Assembly (NCBI GenBank): GCA_017744715.1
Contig: JAGIAT010000005.1
Span: forward strand, 186,001 to 250,000
Length of the DNA stretch: 64,000 bases
Reading direction: 5' to 3'
DNA from: Niabella sp.
GTDB lineage: Bacteria; Bacteroidota; Bacteroidia; Chitinophagales; Chitinophagaceae
The notes beneath the pieces are model-generated. The model was not told the origin of the DNA. It searched no databases and was given only the letters and a program-made list of their open reading frames with translations. The position numbers were made by a program, and so were the translations under genes. Of this stretch, positions 1 through 8,892 are shown piece by piece. Position 1 is the first letter of the stretch. Every line of letters begins with the position of its first letter.

Positions 1-1740
1 AGAGGCAATCTGTGGAGCGAGTTGAAATTTACATCGTTTTTAAAGTACCGGCTGAACCTGGGATATGAAACGAGCAGAGACCATTATAAATATCTGAAAA
101 AAGATGGCTTCTGGACGCTGAACCAGTCTTATGACCCATCGATTGCCAATGAAAACCGGGCTTCGTATGAAAATAAATTAGTTGAAAATACACTCACTTT
201 CAAAGAAAAATATGGGAAACATGATATCTCTGCTATCTTAGGTCAATCGTTTCAGAAACAAACCTATGCGCAGATATGGGGTTCAAAACGTAATATTGTA
301 CAGGATGCGTCAGGCCATTATTATGATGTGCTGGACCAGGGAGATGGCGGACAGCTGGGCGGTTACCGGCAGGAAGCGGATCTGATTTCTTACTTTGGCC
401 GGGTAGAATATGCTTATGATAACCGCTACCTGATAAACGGCGTATTACGTTATGATGGAACATCACGACTGGGAACCGGTAATAAAACGGGTTATTTTCC
501 TTCTATATCTGCTGCATGGCGCATTAGTGGGGAAAAATTCTTCAACGTAAGCTGGATCAGTGATCTAAAATTAAGAGCAAACTACGGTACATTGGGTAGC
601 TCCAACATCGGCTATTATGACCCGTTCCCGGTGATCAATACATTTCCGACCATCGCCATGGGAAGGGATCAGCATATCGAGCATCTTGGAACACAGGTTA
701 AACTCACCAATCCCGATCTTCGCTGGGAAACACTGGAGCAACAGAACTATGGATTTGATGTATCCTTCCTTAATAACAAACTATCCCTGACCGGAGATTA
801 TTTTATAGCAAAAACCCGTGATGTGCTTTATGGAGCGCCTATTTTAATGACAACCGGAAATGATGGTGGTAACCCGCTGGTAAATGCGCTTTCGTTGCAA
901 AACAGTGGACTTGAGCTTTCGCTTACCTACCAGGAAAATTCAAATGCCTTTAAATATGGTGGTACATTGAACTTTACAGCAGTACGCAATAAAGTATTGA
1001 AGCTTGGTTACCAGGGTAATGATCTGTTTACCGGGCTTACGCGCACTACCGTAGGACAACCATTAGGGTTATGGTATCTTTTAAAAACAGATGGAATTTT
1101 CCAAACACAGGATGAAGTGAACAATCACAAAAATTCAAAAGGTCAGGTGATACAACCGAATGCCAAACCCGGCGATCTCCGGTTTGTGGATTTGAATGAT
1201 GACGGACAGATCACCAACAGCGATAAAATGGATATGGGACATGCATGGCCTAAATTTGAAACAGGGCTTAATTTGTTTGGTTCTTATAATGGGTTTTCAC
1301 TCACAATGGACTGGTTTGGCTCTTTTGGCGCCAAAGTAATTAATGGCCCACGCATTGCAATGGACGGTTTTTCTGATAACGCCAATTATCGCAAAGGCAT
1401 ACAGCCCTGGACACCCGAAAATCCGAATACAAATACGCCAAGAGCATTATATGCATCTACGTTGAATTCAAGGGGCGACATTGATCGCTGGCTGGAGAGT
1501 GGTTCTTTTGCACGTTTAAAACTGATCAGCCTGTCTTATGATCTGCCAAAAGCGTGGCTCTCAAAGATTGGGTTTACCAATGCACAATTATCCGTTTCCG
1601 GTCAGAATCTAATCACTATTACCAAATACACCGGATTGGATCCTGAATTTAACAATACGAATATCTATGAAAGAGGATACGATTTTGGTGCTTATCCAAA
1701 TCTGAAAATGTTCTCTGTTGGATTAAATTTTGGTTTTTAA
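1..1740 (+). CDS. SusC/RagA-family TonB-dependent outer membrane receptor, C-terminal part
   Basis: This is the last 579 residues of an outer membrane beta-barrel that imports glycan fragments with energy from TonB. The frame is open from base 1, so the gene starts upstream, and the TTG at 22 is not a real start. The plug and N-terminal domains lie outside the window. What is visible is barrel sequence rich in alternating aromatic strands, the usual SusC motif of a final 'SVSGQNL' strand region, and a terminal aromatic residue (ends GLNFGF) as expected for BAM-dependent insertion. A SusD gene follows 58 bases after the stop, the normal SusC-SusD order. The genes downstream point to an arabinose-containing glycan as the substrate, which is an inference from context. 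Confidence 0.93.
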   Translation, partial: RGNLWSELKFTSFLKYRLNLGYETSRDHYKYLKKDGFWTLNQSYDPSIANENRASYENKLVENTLTFKEKYGKHDISAILGQSFQKQTYAQIWGSKRNIVQDASGHYYDVLDQGDGGQLGGYRQEADLISYFGRVEYAYDNRYLINGVLRYDGTSRLGTGNKTGYFPSISAAWRISGEKFFNVSWISDLKLRANYGTLGSSNIGYYDPFPVINTFPTIAMGRDQHIEHLGTQVKLTNPDLRWETLEQQNYGFDVSFLNNKLSLTGDYFIAKTRDVLYGAPILMTTGNDGGNPLVNALSLQNSGLELSLTYQENSNAFKYGGTLNFTAVRNKVLKLGYQGNDLFTGLTRTTVGQPLGLWYLLKTDGIFQTQDEVNNHKNSKGQVIQPNAKPGDLRFVDLNDDGQITNSDKMDMGHAWPKFETGLNLFGSYNGFSLTMDWFGSFGAKVINGPRIAMDGFSDNANYRKGIQPWTPENPNTNTPRALYASTLNSRGDIDRWLESGSFARLKLISLSYDLPKAWLSKIGFTNAQLSVSGQNLITITKYTGLDPEFNNTNIYERGYDFGAYPNLKMFSVGLNFGF

Positions 1741-1798
1741 GAATCTGATTTGAATATTAATCCGGTTGGAAACATTCCGGCAAAAAAAAAATATTCCG

Positions 1799-3325
1799 AT
1801 GAAAAAAAGTATATTATTTATTGTAATAGTGCTGTCGCTGAATTCCTGCAGTAAGTCTGTATTAGACCAGCTAAACCCGAACGCGATGCCGGTTTCACAG
1901 TTCTGGAAAACAGAAGATGATGCCCAGAAAGGTGTAAATGCTATTTATGCGATGTTTTATCAGAACGGCGGTTGGAACCGCTGGATCTATTTCAGGCTGG
2001 ACCTCACCTCCGATGAGGGAATGAGCAAAAGTCCCTGGGTGGAACTGGCAGACTGGACGCGTTTTAATTATGTAAATTATAATTTTTTCGAAGGTAATGG
2101 GAACACCTGGAAAGACACCTACAAAGCCATCTTCCGGGCCAACCAGGTATTGAAATTTGTTCCGGACATACCATTTGCAGATCCGAAAAAGAAAGCAGCC
2201 ATCCTTGCCCAGGCAAAGTTTTTTAGAGCGTTCTATTATTTCTATGGAGCGTTGCTTTGGGAAAACATGCCTGTAATGACCGATCCGCATCTGGATGATC
2301 CGGGATATACACCCCCTGCCGGTACATTAGCCGATGTGTGGGCCCAGGTCGAAAAAGATCTCAAAGAGGCGTTGCCAGACCTCCCGGTAACCTGGGATAA
2401 TCCGAATGTAGGACGTCCTACTAAAGGAGCTGTAAATGCTTACCTGGCGCGGATGTATATGCAGCAACATAAGTGGGCTGAGGCAAAAACCGCTCTTGAT
2501 TATTTCTTTACAGGCGAAGGAAAGGATTTGTACCAGTTGGTGGACTTTAAAGAGAATTTCCGGGCAACACAGGAAAATAACGCAGAGTCGGTATTTGAGA
2601 TCCAGTTTTCTGATGCCAACAAAACCGGGGAGGGCGATGGGGTAAATGCCAATATGGGAAGCAACCGCACTCAGTTCTTTGCACCCAGGGGTATCGGCTG
2701 GTCTGACGGACAGGCCCGCTTCTGGCTGGTACAGGAGTTTAAGAAAGAAAAAACAACAGATGATCAGATCGATCCCCGGCTCCGTTACTCGCTGTTTTAC
2801 CCGGATCTTGAAAAAGACTTTGGTGATAAAGTATACGGCCGCAGCTGGCAGTGGGGGGCAGATGAAGCCTGGTTTAAAAAATATTCAAGAGATTACTATC
2901 GAAATAATGAGGATTATTATTCAGAAGTAAATAACCGGCTGGTGCGCTATGCAGATGTTTTGCTGATGTACGCAGAAGTGTTGAACGAACTGGGTCAAAC
3001 AGCTGCCGCGGTACCGTATGTAAACCAGGTTAGAGCCCGTTCAAAAATGGCGCCGCTGGCTGTCGCGTATCCTGCGGCTATTTTAAGTAAAGATAATTTT
3101 CGTGATCGGTTAAAGGTGGAGCGCGCCCTGGAGCTTTGCGGTGAAAGCGTACGCTGGGCCGATCTGAAACGCTGGGGCGACCTGGAAACGCAGCAGAAAG
3201 TAGATGTGGTAGCACAGCGGGATCCGGATTTTAAAAACTTTACCGTAGGTAAACATATACGCCTGCCCATACCGCAAACGGAAGTGCTGAACAACCCGAA
3301 CCTGAAACAGAATGCCGGCTATTGA
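1799..3325 (+). CDS. SusD/RagB-family glycan-binding lipoprotein
   Basis: Surface lipoprotein of 508 residues that caps the SusC barrel and captures oligosaccharide. The start is the ATG at 1799, because it gives a compact lipoprotein signal (MKKSILFIVIVLSLNSC, lipid on Cys17). The upstream TTG at 1766 would put 11 charged residues ahead of the signal. SusD hallmarks are the helical TPR-like segment 'AKFFRAFYYFYGALLW', the C-terminal segment 'YADVLLMYAEVLNELG' and the 'ERALELCGESVRWADLKRW' block near the end. It is paired with the truncated SusC upstream and followed by arabinan-type hydrolases. The individual binding residues cannot be assigned by eye. Confidence 0.95.
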   Translation: MKKSILFIVIVLSLNSCSKSVLDQLNPNAMPVSQFWKTEDDAQKGVNAIYAMFYQNGGWNRWIYFRLDLTSDEGMSKSPWVELADWTRFNYVNYNFFEGNGNTWKDTYKAIFRANQVLKFVPDIPFADPKKKAAILAQAKFFRAFYYFYGALLWENMPVMTDPHLDDPGYTPPAGTLADVWAQVEKDLKEALPDLPVTWDNPNVGRPTKGAVNAYLARMYMQQHKWAEAKTALDYFFTGEGKDLYQLVDFKENFRATQENNAESVFEIQFSDANKTGEGDGVNANMGSNRTQFFAPRGIGWSDGQARFWLVQEFKKEKTTDDQIDPRLRYSLFYPDLEKDFGDKVYGRSWQWGADEAWFKKYSRDYYRNNEDYYSEVNNRLVRYADVLLMYAEVLNELGQTAAAVPYVNQVRARSKMAPLAVAYPAAILSKDNFRDRLKVERALELCGESVRWADLKRWGDLETQQKVDVVAQRDPDFKNFTVGKHIRLPIPQTEVLNNPNLKQNAGY

Positions 3326-3457
3326 TGAACGTAGGAGCGATCCTGTACGGCCGTTGATCCGGGCGCAATACCGGAATGCCGGAGGCAGTACGGCCATCCA
3401 TCGTAAAACGAATACAGCCTCAGCAATGAAACAATTATATAAAACCATAGTGCAATT

Positions 3458-4636
3458 ATGAAAAAGTTGAACCTTAGACAGGTGATGAAAAAAACAATGA
3501 TATGGGTGGCCGCGGCCCTGCTGTTCGCTTCCTGTAACAACCCGGAAGCCGGAAGCAATGAAAATGAAAATGAAGAGCCGGTTGCTGCAAGAGCCATATG
3601 GAGCGCGCAGCAGGCCAACGACTGGTATGCGATGCAGCCCTGGTATGTAGGCGCTAATTTTTTGCCCAGTACGGCTATTAACCAGCTGGAGATGTGGCAG
3701 GCAGAAACGTTTGACACGGCCACCATCGATAAGGAACTGGCCCTGGCTGCATCTATAGGTATGAATGTGATGCGGGTGTACCTGCACGACCTGGTATTTA
3801 AAAATGATGAACAGGGGTTCTATGACCGGATCAACAAATTCCTTGAAATTGCCGACCGTCATAAAATAAAAATACTGTTTACGATCTTCGATTCCTGCTG
3901 GGATCCCTTTCCCAAAGCCGGTAAACAAAGAGATCCCAAACCCTTTACCCATAACTCCGGCTGGGTGCAAAGCCCGGGTCAGGCGGTGCTGAAAGATTCT
4001 ACGCAGTACCCCGCGCTGGAGCAGTATGTGAAATCCATCGTAGGTAAATTTGCTAATGATCAGCGGATCATCGCCTGGGATGTTTGGAACGAACCAGACA
4101 ATATGACCGGCGCATCCTACGAAAAAGTTGAGATCCCCAATAAAGTGGCATTGGTACTGCCGTTACTGAAAAAGACATTTGAATGGGCCCGTAGTGCCAA
4201 TCCTTCACAGCCGCTTACCTCCGGTGTTTGGGCGGGCAACTGGGAGGCCGACAGCACGCTGAAGCCCATTGAGCGGCTGCAGCTCGAAGAGTCGGACATC
4301 GTTTCTTTCCATTGCTATGATGATTCGGTAACACTTCGCAAAAAGATCAGCCAGCTGAAAAGATACAATAAACCCATGTGGTGCACCGAGTATATGGCAC
4401 GGCCGAACAAGAGTACGTTCCAGAGCTCATTGCCTGTTGGTAAGGAGGATAAAGTGGCCATGATCAACTGGGGATTTGTAGATGGTAAATCGCAAACCAT
4501 CTACCCATGGGATAGCTGGACAAAAACCTATACCGGTGAACCGCCGCTTTGGTTCCATGATATTTTCCGGAAAAATGGTACGCCTTATAAACAGGAGGAA
4601 GTAGACTTTATAAAATCAATCACCGGAAGGCAATAG
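3458..4636 (+). CDS. GH5-like (cellulase superfamily) glycoside hydrolase lipoprotein
   Basis: Predicted lipoprotein (lipid on Cys26, 'LLFASCNN') of 392 residues with a clan-A TIM-barrel hydrolase. The motif 'WDVWNEPDN' places the general acid/base at Glu212 and 'MWCTEYMARP' places the nucleophile at Glu311, the spacing expected of GH5-like retaining enzymes. An early strand, 'GMNVMRVYLHD', is also typical. Proteins like this are often named cellulase or 1,4-beta-xylanase, but the exact family and substrate cannot be decided from sequence alone. The ATG at 3458 is used; the ATG at 3485 would give a shorter signal peptide and is a fair alternative. It sits between the SusD gene and three GH43 genes, so cleavage of an arabinan or arabinoxylan backbone is a reasonable inference. 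Confidence 0.88.
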   Translation: MKKLNLRQVMKKTMIWVAAALLFASCNNPEAGSNENENEEPVAARAIWSAQQANDWYAMQPWYVGANFLPSTAINQLEMWQAETFDTATIDKELALAASIGMNVMRVYLHDLVFKNDEQGFYDRINKFLEIADRHKIKILFTIFDSCWDPFPKAGKQRDPKPFTHNSGWVQSPGQAVLKDSTQYPALEQYVKSIVGKFANDQRIIAWDVWNEPDNMTGASYEKVEIPNKVALVLPLLKKTFEWARSANPSQPLTSGVWAGNWEADSTLKPIERLQLEESDIVSFHCYDDSVTLRKKISQLKRYNKPMWCTEYMARPNKSTFQSSLPVGKEDKVAMINWGFVDGKSQTIYPWDSWTKTYTGEPPLWFHDIFRKNGTPYKQEEVDFIKSITGRQ

Positions 4637-4673
4637 CCCGATACGATAAAAAACCGAGTGGTTATTCCTGCAA

Positions 4674-4713
4674 CCGGATCCCCGTTTATGTGATGTCATG
4701 AACGGGGATCCGG
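4674..4713. repeat. Perfect 13-bp inverted repeat between GH5-like and GH43 genes
   Basis: CCGGATCCCCGTT at 4674-4686 is repeated in inverse at 4701-4713 with a 14-base loop. No T-run follows on either strand, so it is not a standard intrinsic terminator. It lies in the only gap above 100 bases inside the hydrolase gene group. It could be an mRNA processing or stabilising stem, or a partial attenuator. Confidence 0.75.
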
Positions 4714-4798
4714 ATAAAGGGCACCTGAGGCAATAGCAATAAAACCTGTTTTTTGCAAGCTGCCGTTTTCGTATTTTGAACCATCAAACCCGTAACAA

Positions 4799-5746
4799 GT
4801 GTGTCGATTTTTTTTTAGTCTGCTGATTTGTCTGACCGTACTCCGTTTTGAAGCTACCGGCCAGGCAACGGATGCACCCAACCCGCTGGTGGCGGATCCT
4901 ACAATCTTTTATCATAAAGGCGTATACTATCTCTATGGCACAAACGGGCACAGTGCCGATAAAGGATTTACAGCCTATACCTCCACCGACCTGCGTAGCT
5001 GGAAGGCCGCCAGACAGGTGCTTACACCGGGCGAGGCGTTTGGAAACAGGGGGTTCTGGGCGCCGCAGGTATTTACCTATAAAGGCCGCTTTTACATGGC
5101 CTATACGGCAAATGAACATATTGCCATTGCGGTGGCCGATAATCCGCTGGGCCCCTTTAAACAAAAGGAGTTAAAGCCCCTGGAGGCACCGGTTCGGATG
5201 ATTGACCCTTTTGTTTTCTTTGATAACGGCAAAATCTATCTGTACCACGTGCGCTTGCAGGAAGGTAACCGGATCTTTGTTGCGGAAATGGATGCAACCC
5301 TGCAACATATAAAGGAAGCAACTGCCCGCGAATGTGTGCATGCCGCAGATCCCTGGGAAAATACGGCGGCTGTAAAGTGGGGCGTTACAGAAGGTCCCAC
5401 GGTTTTTAAAAAGGGAGCCCGCTATTATATGCTTTACTCGGCCAACGACTTCCGGAATCCGGACTATGCGATCGGCGTGGCAACAAGCGCTGCACCGGCA
5501 GGACCCTGGAAAAAGGAGCGGGGAAATCCGGTCATCTCAAAAACCAATACCGGGTTTAACGGCACAGGTCATGGCGATCTTTTTAAAGATAAAAAAGGCA
5601 ACTGGCAATATGTATTGCATACCCATTTCTCCGGATCCAGGGTAGCACCCCGTAAAACTGCAATCATACAGGTGTTGCTGCCTCAAAATCAAAATGAAAC
5701 CATCACCGCCGATCCTGAAACATTCCGATTTTTAAATCTTCAATAA
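4799..5746 (+). CDS. GH43-family glycoside hydrolase (arabinanase/arabinofuranosidase type)
   Basis: Secreted five-bladed propeller hydrolase of 315 residues. The inverting catalytic triad of GH43 is visible: the base Asp33 in 'VADPTIFY', the pKa-modulating Asp136 in 'MIDPFVFF' and the acid Glu198 in 'VTEGPTVF'. A hydrophobic signal peptide (FFFSLLICLTV) ends near 'ATGQA'. The start is a GTG at 4799, since no in-frame ATG precedes the signal peptide; the ribosome binding site is weak. Its stop overlaps the start of the next GH43 gene by one base (TAATG), so the two are likely translationally coupled. GH43 enzymes remove or cut L-arabinose or D-xylose units. The subfamily is not assigned. Confidence 0.92.
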   Translation: MCRFFFSLLICLTVLRFEATGQATDAPNPLVADPTIFYHKGVYYLYGTNGHSADKGFTAYTSTDLRSWKAARQVLTPGEAFGNRGFWAPQVFTYKGRFYMAYTANEHIAIAVADNPLGPFKQKELKPLEAPVRMIDPFVFFDNGKIYLYHVRLQEGNRIFVAEMDATLQHIKEATARECVHAADPWENTAAVKWGVTEGPTVFKKGARYYMLYSANDFRNPDYAIGVATSAAPAGPWKKERGNPVISKTNTGFNGTGHGDLFKDKKGNWQYVLHTHFSGSRVAPRKTAIIQVLLPQNQNETITADPETFRFLNLQ

Positions 5747-6795
5747 TGAACCGAATTTTTTCTTTTTTGTTTTTTGTGGTGATGATGGCCGGGTGTTCCG
5801 GTTCCAAAACGACTACAGCCGTACACACGTTTACCAATCCCCTGTTACCTTCCGGTGCAGATCCTTACAGTTTTTATAAGGACGGTTATTACTACTATAC
5901 CCATACCACACAGAACCGGCTGGTATTATGGAAAACCAGGAACCTTTCCGATCTGAAAAATGCGGAACAAAAAACCATCTGGACACCCCCGCGCAATACC
6001 CGGTATTCAAAAGAACTGTGGGCCCCTGAGATCCTGTTTTTGCGTGGCAAATGGTATATGTACTTTGCAGCGGATGACGGCAATAATCACAATCACCGGA
6101 TGTATGTGCTCGAAAACAGCGCTGCAGACCCCATGCAGGGAGAATGGGTGTTTAAAGGAAAAGTGGCGGATCCTTCAGATAAATGGGCCATTGACGGAGA
6201 TGTGTTTGAGTATAAAGGGCAGCTGTATATGATCTGGTCCGGATGGGCGGGCGACACCAACGGGCAGCAGAATATTTATATCGCCAAAATGAGCAATCCC
6301 TGGACGATAGAAGGAGATCGGGTGCTGATCTCGGAACCCGAACATAAATGGGAAAAATACGGATACCTGAAGGGCGAAACACCCGATCATGTGTATGTAA
6401 ATGAGGGACCGCAATTCCTGATCCGCAACGACCGTATTTTTATTGTGTATTCGGCAAGCGGCTGCTGGACGGAAAATTATACGTTGGGTATGTTAAGCCT
6501 TACGAATAATAAAAATCTCCTCGACCGGAACAATTGGGTAAAAAGTCCCGAGCCCGTATTTAAAGCCGCTCCTGAAAATGGCGTATATGCTGCGGGGCAT
6601 AACTCCTTCTTCAAATCGCCGGATGGTAAGGAAGACTGGATCCTTTATCATGCCAATCCGCAACCCGGGCAGGGATGCGGCGGACACCGTTCGCCACGGG
6701 CACAGCGTTTTACCTGGCGTAAAGATGGTACACCGGATTTTGGCCGTCCATTGCCAACCAGCAATCCGTTGCCGGAGCCATCGAAAAAGAAATAA
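5746..6795 (+). CDS. GH43-family glycoside hydrolase lipoprotein
   Basis: A 349-residue GH43 propeller enzyme with a lipoprotein signal (lipid on Cys17, 'VVMMAGCSG'), so it is probably anchored to a membrane. Catalytic residues are Asp39 ('SGADPYSFY'), Asp150 ('WAIDGDVF') and Glu220 ('VNEGPQFL'). 'LWAPEILF' is the usual GH43 blade-2 motif. The gene starts within the stop codon of the previous GH43 gene and ends one base before the next one, so three GH43 enzymes are made from one tightly packed stretch. Likely exo-acting on arabinose side chains or arabino-oligosaccharides; the substrate is inferred from neighbours. Confidence 0.92.
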   Translation: MNRIFSFLFFVVMMAGCSGSKTTTAVHTFTNPLLPSGADPYSFYKDGYYYYTHTTQNRLVLWKTRNLSDLKNAEQKTIWTPPRNTRYSKELWAPEILFLRGKWYMYFAADDGNNHNHRMYVLENSAADPMQGEWVFKGKVADPSDKWAIDGDVFEYKGQLYMIWSGWAGDTNGQQNIYIAKMSNPWTIEGDRVLISEPEHKWEKYGYLKGETPDHVYVNEGPQFLIRNDRIFIVYSASGCWTENYTLGMLSLTNNKNLLDRNNWVKSPEPVFKAAPENGVYAAGHNSFFKSPDGKEDWILYHANPQPGQGCGGHRSPRAQRFTWRKDGTPDFGRPLPTSNPLPEPSKKK

Positions 6796-6796
6796 C

Positions 6797-8839
6797 ATGA
6801 AAAAAGTGCTTTGTTTCCTGGCGGTGGTGTGTTGGCTGCAGTCCGGTGCCCAGCGCCGGGCGGTTATCCATACAGATTTTCCCGATCCTACGGTAATTGC
6901 TGCCGGTGGAAAGTATTATGCGTATGCAACCAATTCCGGTCCGGCAGGAAAATTCTTTCATATACAGGTAGCAGTTTCTGAAGACCTGGAAAACTGGGAG
7001 ATCATCGGCGATGCACTGCCGGAAAAGCCGGTATGGGGTTACAAAGACTTTTGGGCACCGCATGTATTGTATAATGAGCACCTGAAGAAATATGTACTGT
7101 TTTATTCTGCCGAAACGGTGGATACCGCCGCGGGTAAGGCGATTGGTGTGGCTTTTGCCGACCGGCCGGAGGGGCCTTTTCAAGATTCCGGAAAACCACT
7201 GATTGTGCGACCCGGATTTGAAGCCATCGACCCGATGGTGATCAGGGATCCGCGATCCGGAAAATTTTATATGGTTTGGGGATCGGGCTTTCAGCCGCTG
7301 CGGATCCGCGAGATGGACCCGTCGATGACGAGCTTCGCAAAAGGATCAGCCGACCGGGCCGTGATACAGGCAGGAGCCGATAAAGATTATGGAAGACTGG
7401 TGGAAGGTGCCTGGATCGATTATAATGATGGCTACTATTACCTGTATTACTCCGGTGATAATTGTTGCGGCATCGATGCGCACTATGCGGTAATGGTAGC
7501 CCGCTCCAGGAATATCCAGGGGCCGTATACCCGCCTGGGAACGGTGGCTGCCGGTAAAAGCAGCGTGATCCTTAAAAGTGAAGACGATATCATTGCACCC
7601 GGCCATAACTCAATCATAAAAGACCGGAACGGAAAAAAATGGATCGCTTACCATGCAATACCCAAAGATGCGTTTCATCAAAAACGGTATGGGCGGATTA
7701 TGTATATCGACCGGATCGAATACCGCAACGGATGGCCCGTGGTCGTAAAACAGACCGTGCCTGCTGTTTCGATACGGTGGACGGATAGTGTGACGGTTAG
7801 CACCGGTTACCGGAAAAATGCATCGGGGGAGGAACTGCCCAACTATGGAGCGCAATACCCCAGGTTGTTACAACTTGCAAAAGACCACTGGCTGGCCGCC
7901 TATACGGTATTGCGCAATAAAGGTTACCGCAACGATCCGCGGGGAGGATTGGAGCTTGAGATTGCGGAAAGCCATAACCGGGGAAAAACCTGGAAGCCGG
8001 TGGGCCGGATCAAAGACCCGGGAAGGGATCTGGACAATGCGCAGATGATCCGCTTGCCGGATGGAGCGGTGCTGCTGGCAGGCCGTTCGGTGCGCTGGCA
8101 GGAGTCATACCGGCTGCCAGTATACAAGAGCCGTGATAATGGAAAAAGCTGGCAGTTGCTGAGCATCATTGATGCCAACGAGGGGGCCCCGGGTGCATTG
8201 GGCAAACCGGATAAAGGCATTTACGAGCCGCATTTTTATTTTTTAAAAGACGGCCGGCTGGCGGTAATGTATGCCAGCGAAAAGCATGTTACGGAGTCCC
8301 CGTCTTATAGCCAGATCATTGCGCAAAAAGTATCAGAAGGTTTTGGAAAAACCTGGGGAAAGGAAATATGGGTGGCGCATACACCCGGGCATCCGCAATC
8401 GAGGCCCGGTATGCCCGTTGTAGACCGGATGCAAAATGGAAACTTCATAGCCGTATATGAGGTTTGTGGCCCGGAGGATTGTGGCATCTATTTTAAAACA
8501 AGTGCAGATGGACTTCACTGGGATGAAGGACTGGGAACAAAAGCCCCGGAACAAAAAGCCGCACCTTATATACTGGCACTTGCCGATGGGAACCTCCTGC
8601 TGGCCTCTAACCTGGGGGCCGTAACGGTAAGCAGCGACAATGGCCGCACCTGGAAAAAACAGCCGATGCCCTGGACACATCCGGTACCTTTTCAAACCGA
8701 CTGGACGCAGACGCTGTGGCAAAGCATGTATCAGTTTGATGCGCACACCATCGGTATCGTAACATCAAGGAAAAGAGCCGGTGGGGGGCACGATATAAAG
8801 ATCCGGTTTGGCAGCATTAAAAAAAGCGGTAATTTGTAA
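6797..8839 (+). CDS. GH43 hydrolase fused to a sialidase-like Asp-box propeller
   Basis: A 680-residue secreted protein with two propeller domains. Residues about 22-325 are GH43, with Asp30 ('FPDPTVIA'), Asp145 ('AIDPMVIR') and Glu203 ('VEGAWIDY') as the catalytic triad. Residues about 340-680 are a six-bladed sialidase/BNR-type domain with Asp boxes SHNRGKTW (392-399), SRDNGKSW (445-452) and SSDNGRTW (612-619). The start is the ATG at 6797, one base after the preceding stop. The longer upstream extension of this frame overlaps the previous gene and lacks a signal peptide. The second domain may be a real exo-hydrolase or a binding module; I cannot locate a sialidase Arg triad with confidence. 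Confidence 0.92.
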   Translation: MKKVLCFLAVVCWLQSGAQRRAVIHTDFPDPTVIAAGGKYYAYATNSGPAGKFFHIQVAVSEDLENWEIIGDALPEKPVWGYKDFWAPHVLYNEHLKKYVLFYSAETVDTAAGKAIGVAFADRPEGPFQDSGKPLIVRPGFEAIDPMVIRDPRSGKFYMVWGSGFQPLRIREMDPSMTSFAKGSADRAVIQAGADKDYGRLVEGAWIDYNDGYYYLYYSGDNCCGIDAHYAVMVARSRNIQGPYTRLGTVAAGKSSVILKSEDDIIAPGHNSIIKDRNGKKWIAYHAIPKDAFHQKRYGRIMYIDRIEYRNGWPVVVKQTVPAVSIRWTDSVTVSTGYRKNASGEELPNYGAQYPRLLQLAKDHWLAAYTVLRNKGYRNDPRGGLELEIAESHNRGKTWKPVGRIKDPGRDLDNAQMIRLPDGAVLLAGRSVRWQESYRLPVYKSRDNGKSWQLLSIIDANEGAPGALGKPDKGIYEPHFYFLKDGRLAVMYASEKHVTESPSYSQIIAQKVSEGFGKTWGKEIWVAHTPGHPQSRPGMPVVDRMQNGNFIAVYEVCGPEDCGIYFKTSADGLHWDEGLGTKAPEQKAAPYILALADGNLLLASNLGAVTVSSDNGRTWKKQPMPWTHPVPFQTDWTQTLWQSMYQFDAHTIGIVTSRKRAGGGHDIKIRFGSIKKSGNL

Positions 8840-8892
8840 ACGCTTCCGGGGGATCGATTTATTGTATATTTAACCTTTATTAATGATTGTGC

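Noticed and set aside
3326..3457. A regulatory element in the gap between SusD and the GH5-like gene
   Set aside because: GTACGGCC occurs twice and short C+G stems can be drawn, but none is long or placed well enough to support a call.
3110..3970. Long minus-strand frames across SusD and the GH5-like gene
   Set aside because: They are shadows of the + strand genes and show no family similarity or export signal.
6578..6796. A longer N-terminus for the third GH43 gene
   Set aside because: It overlaps the preceding GH43 gene in another frame, and the ATG at 6797 starts a clean signal peptide.
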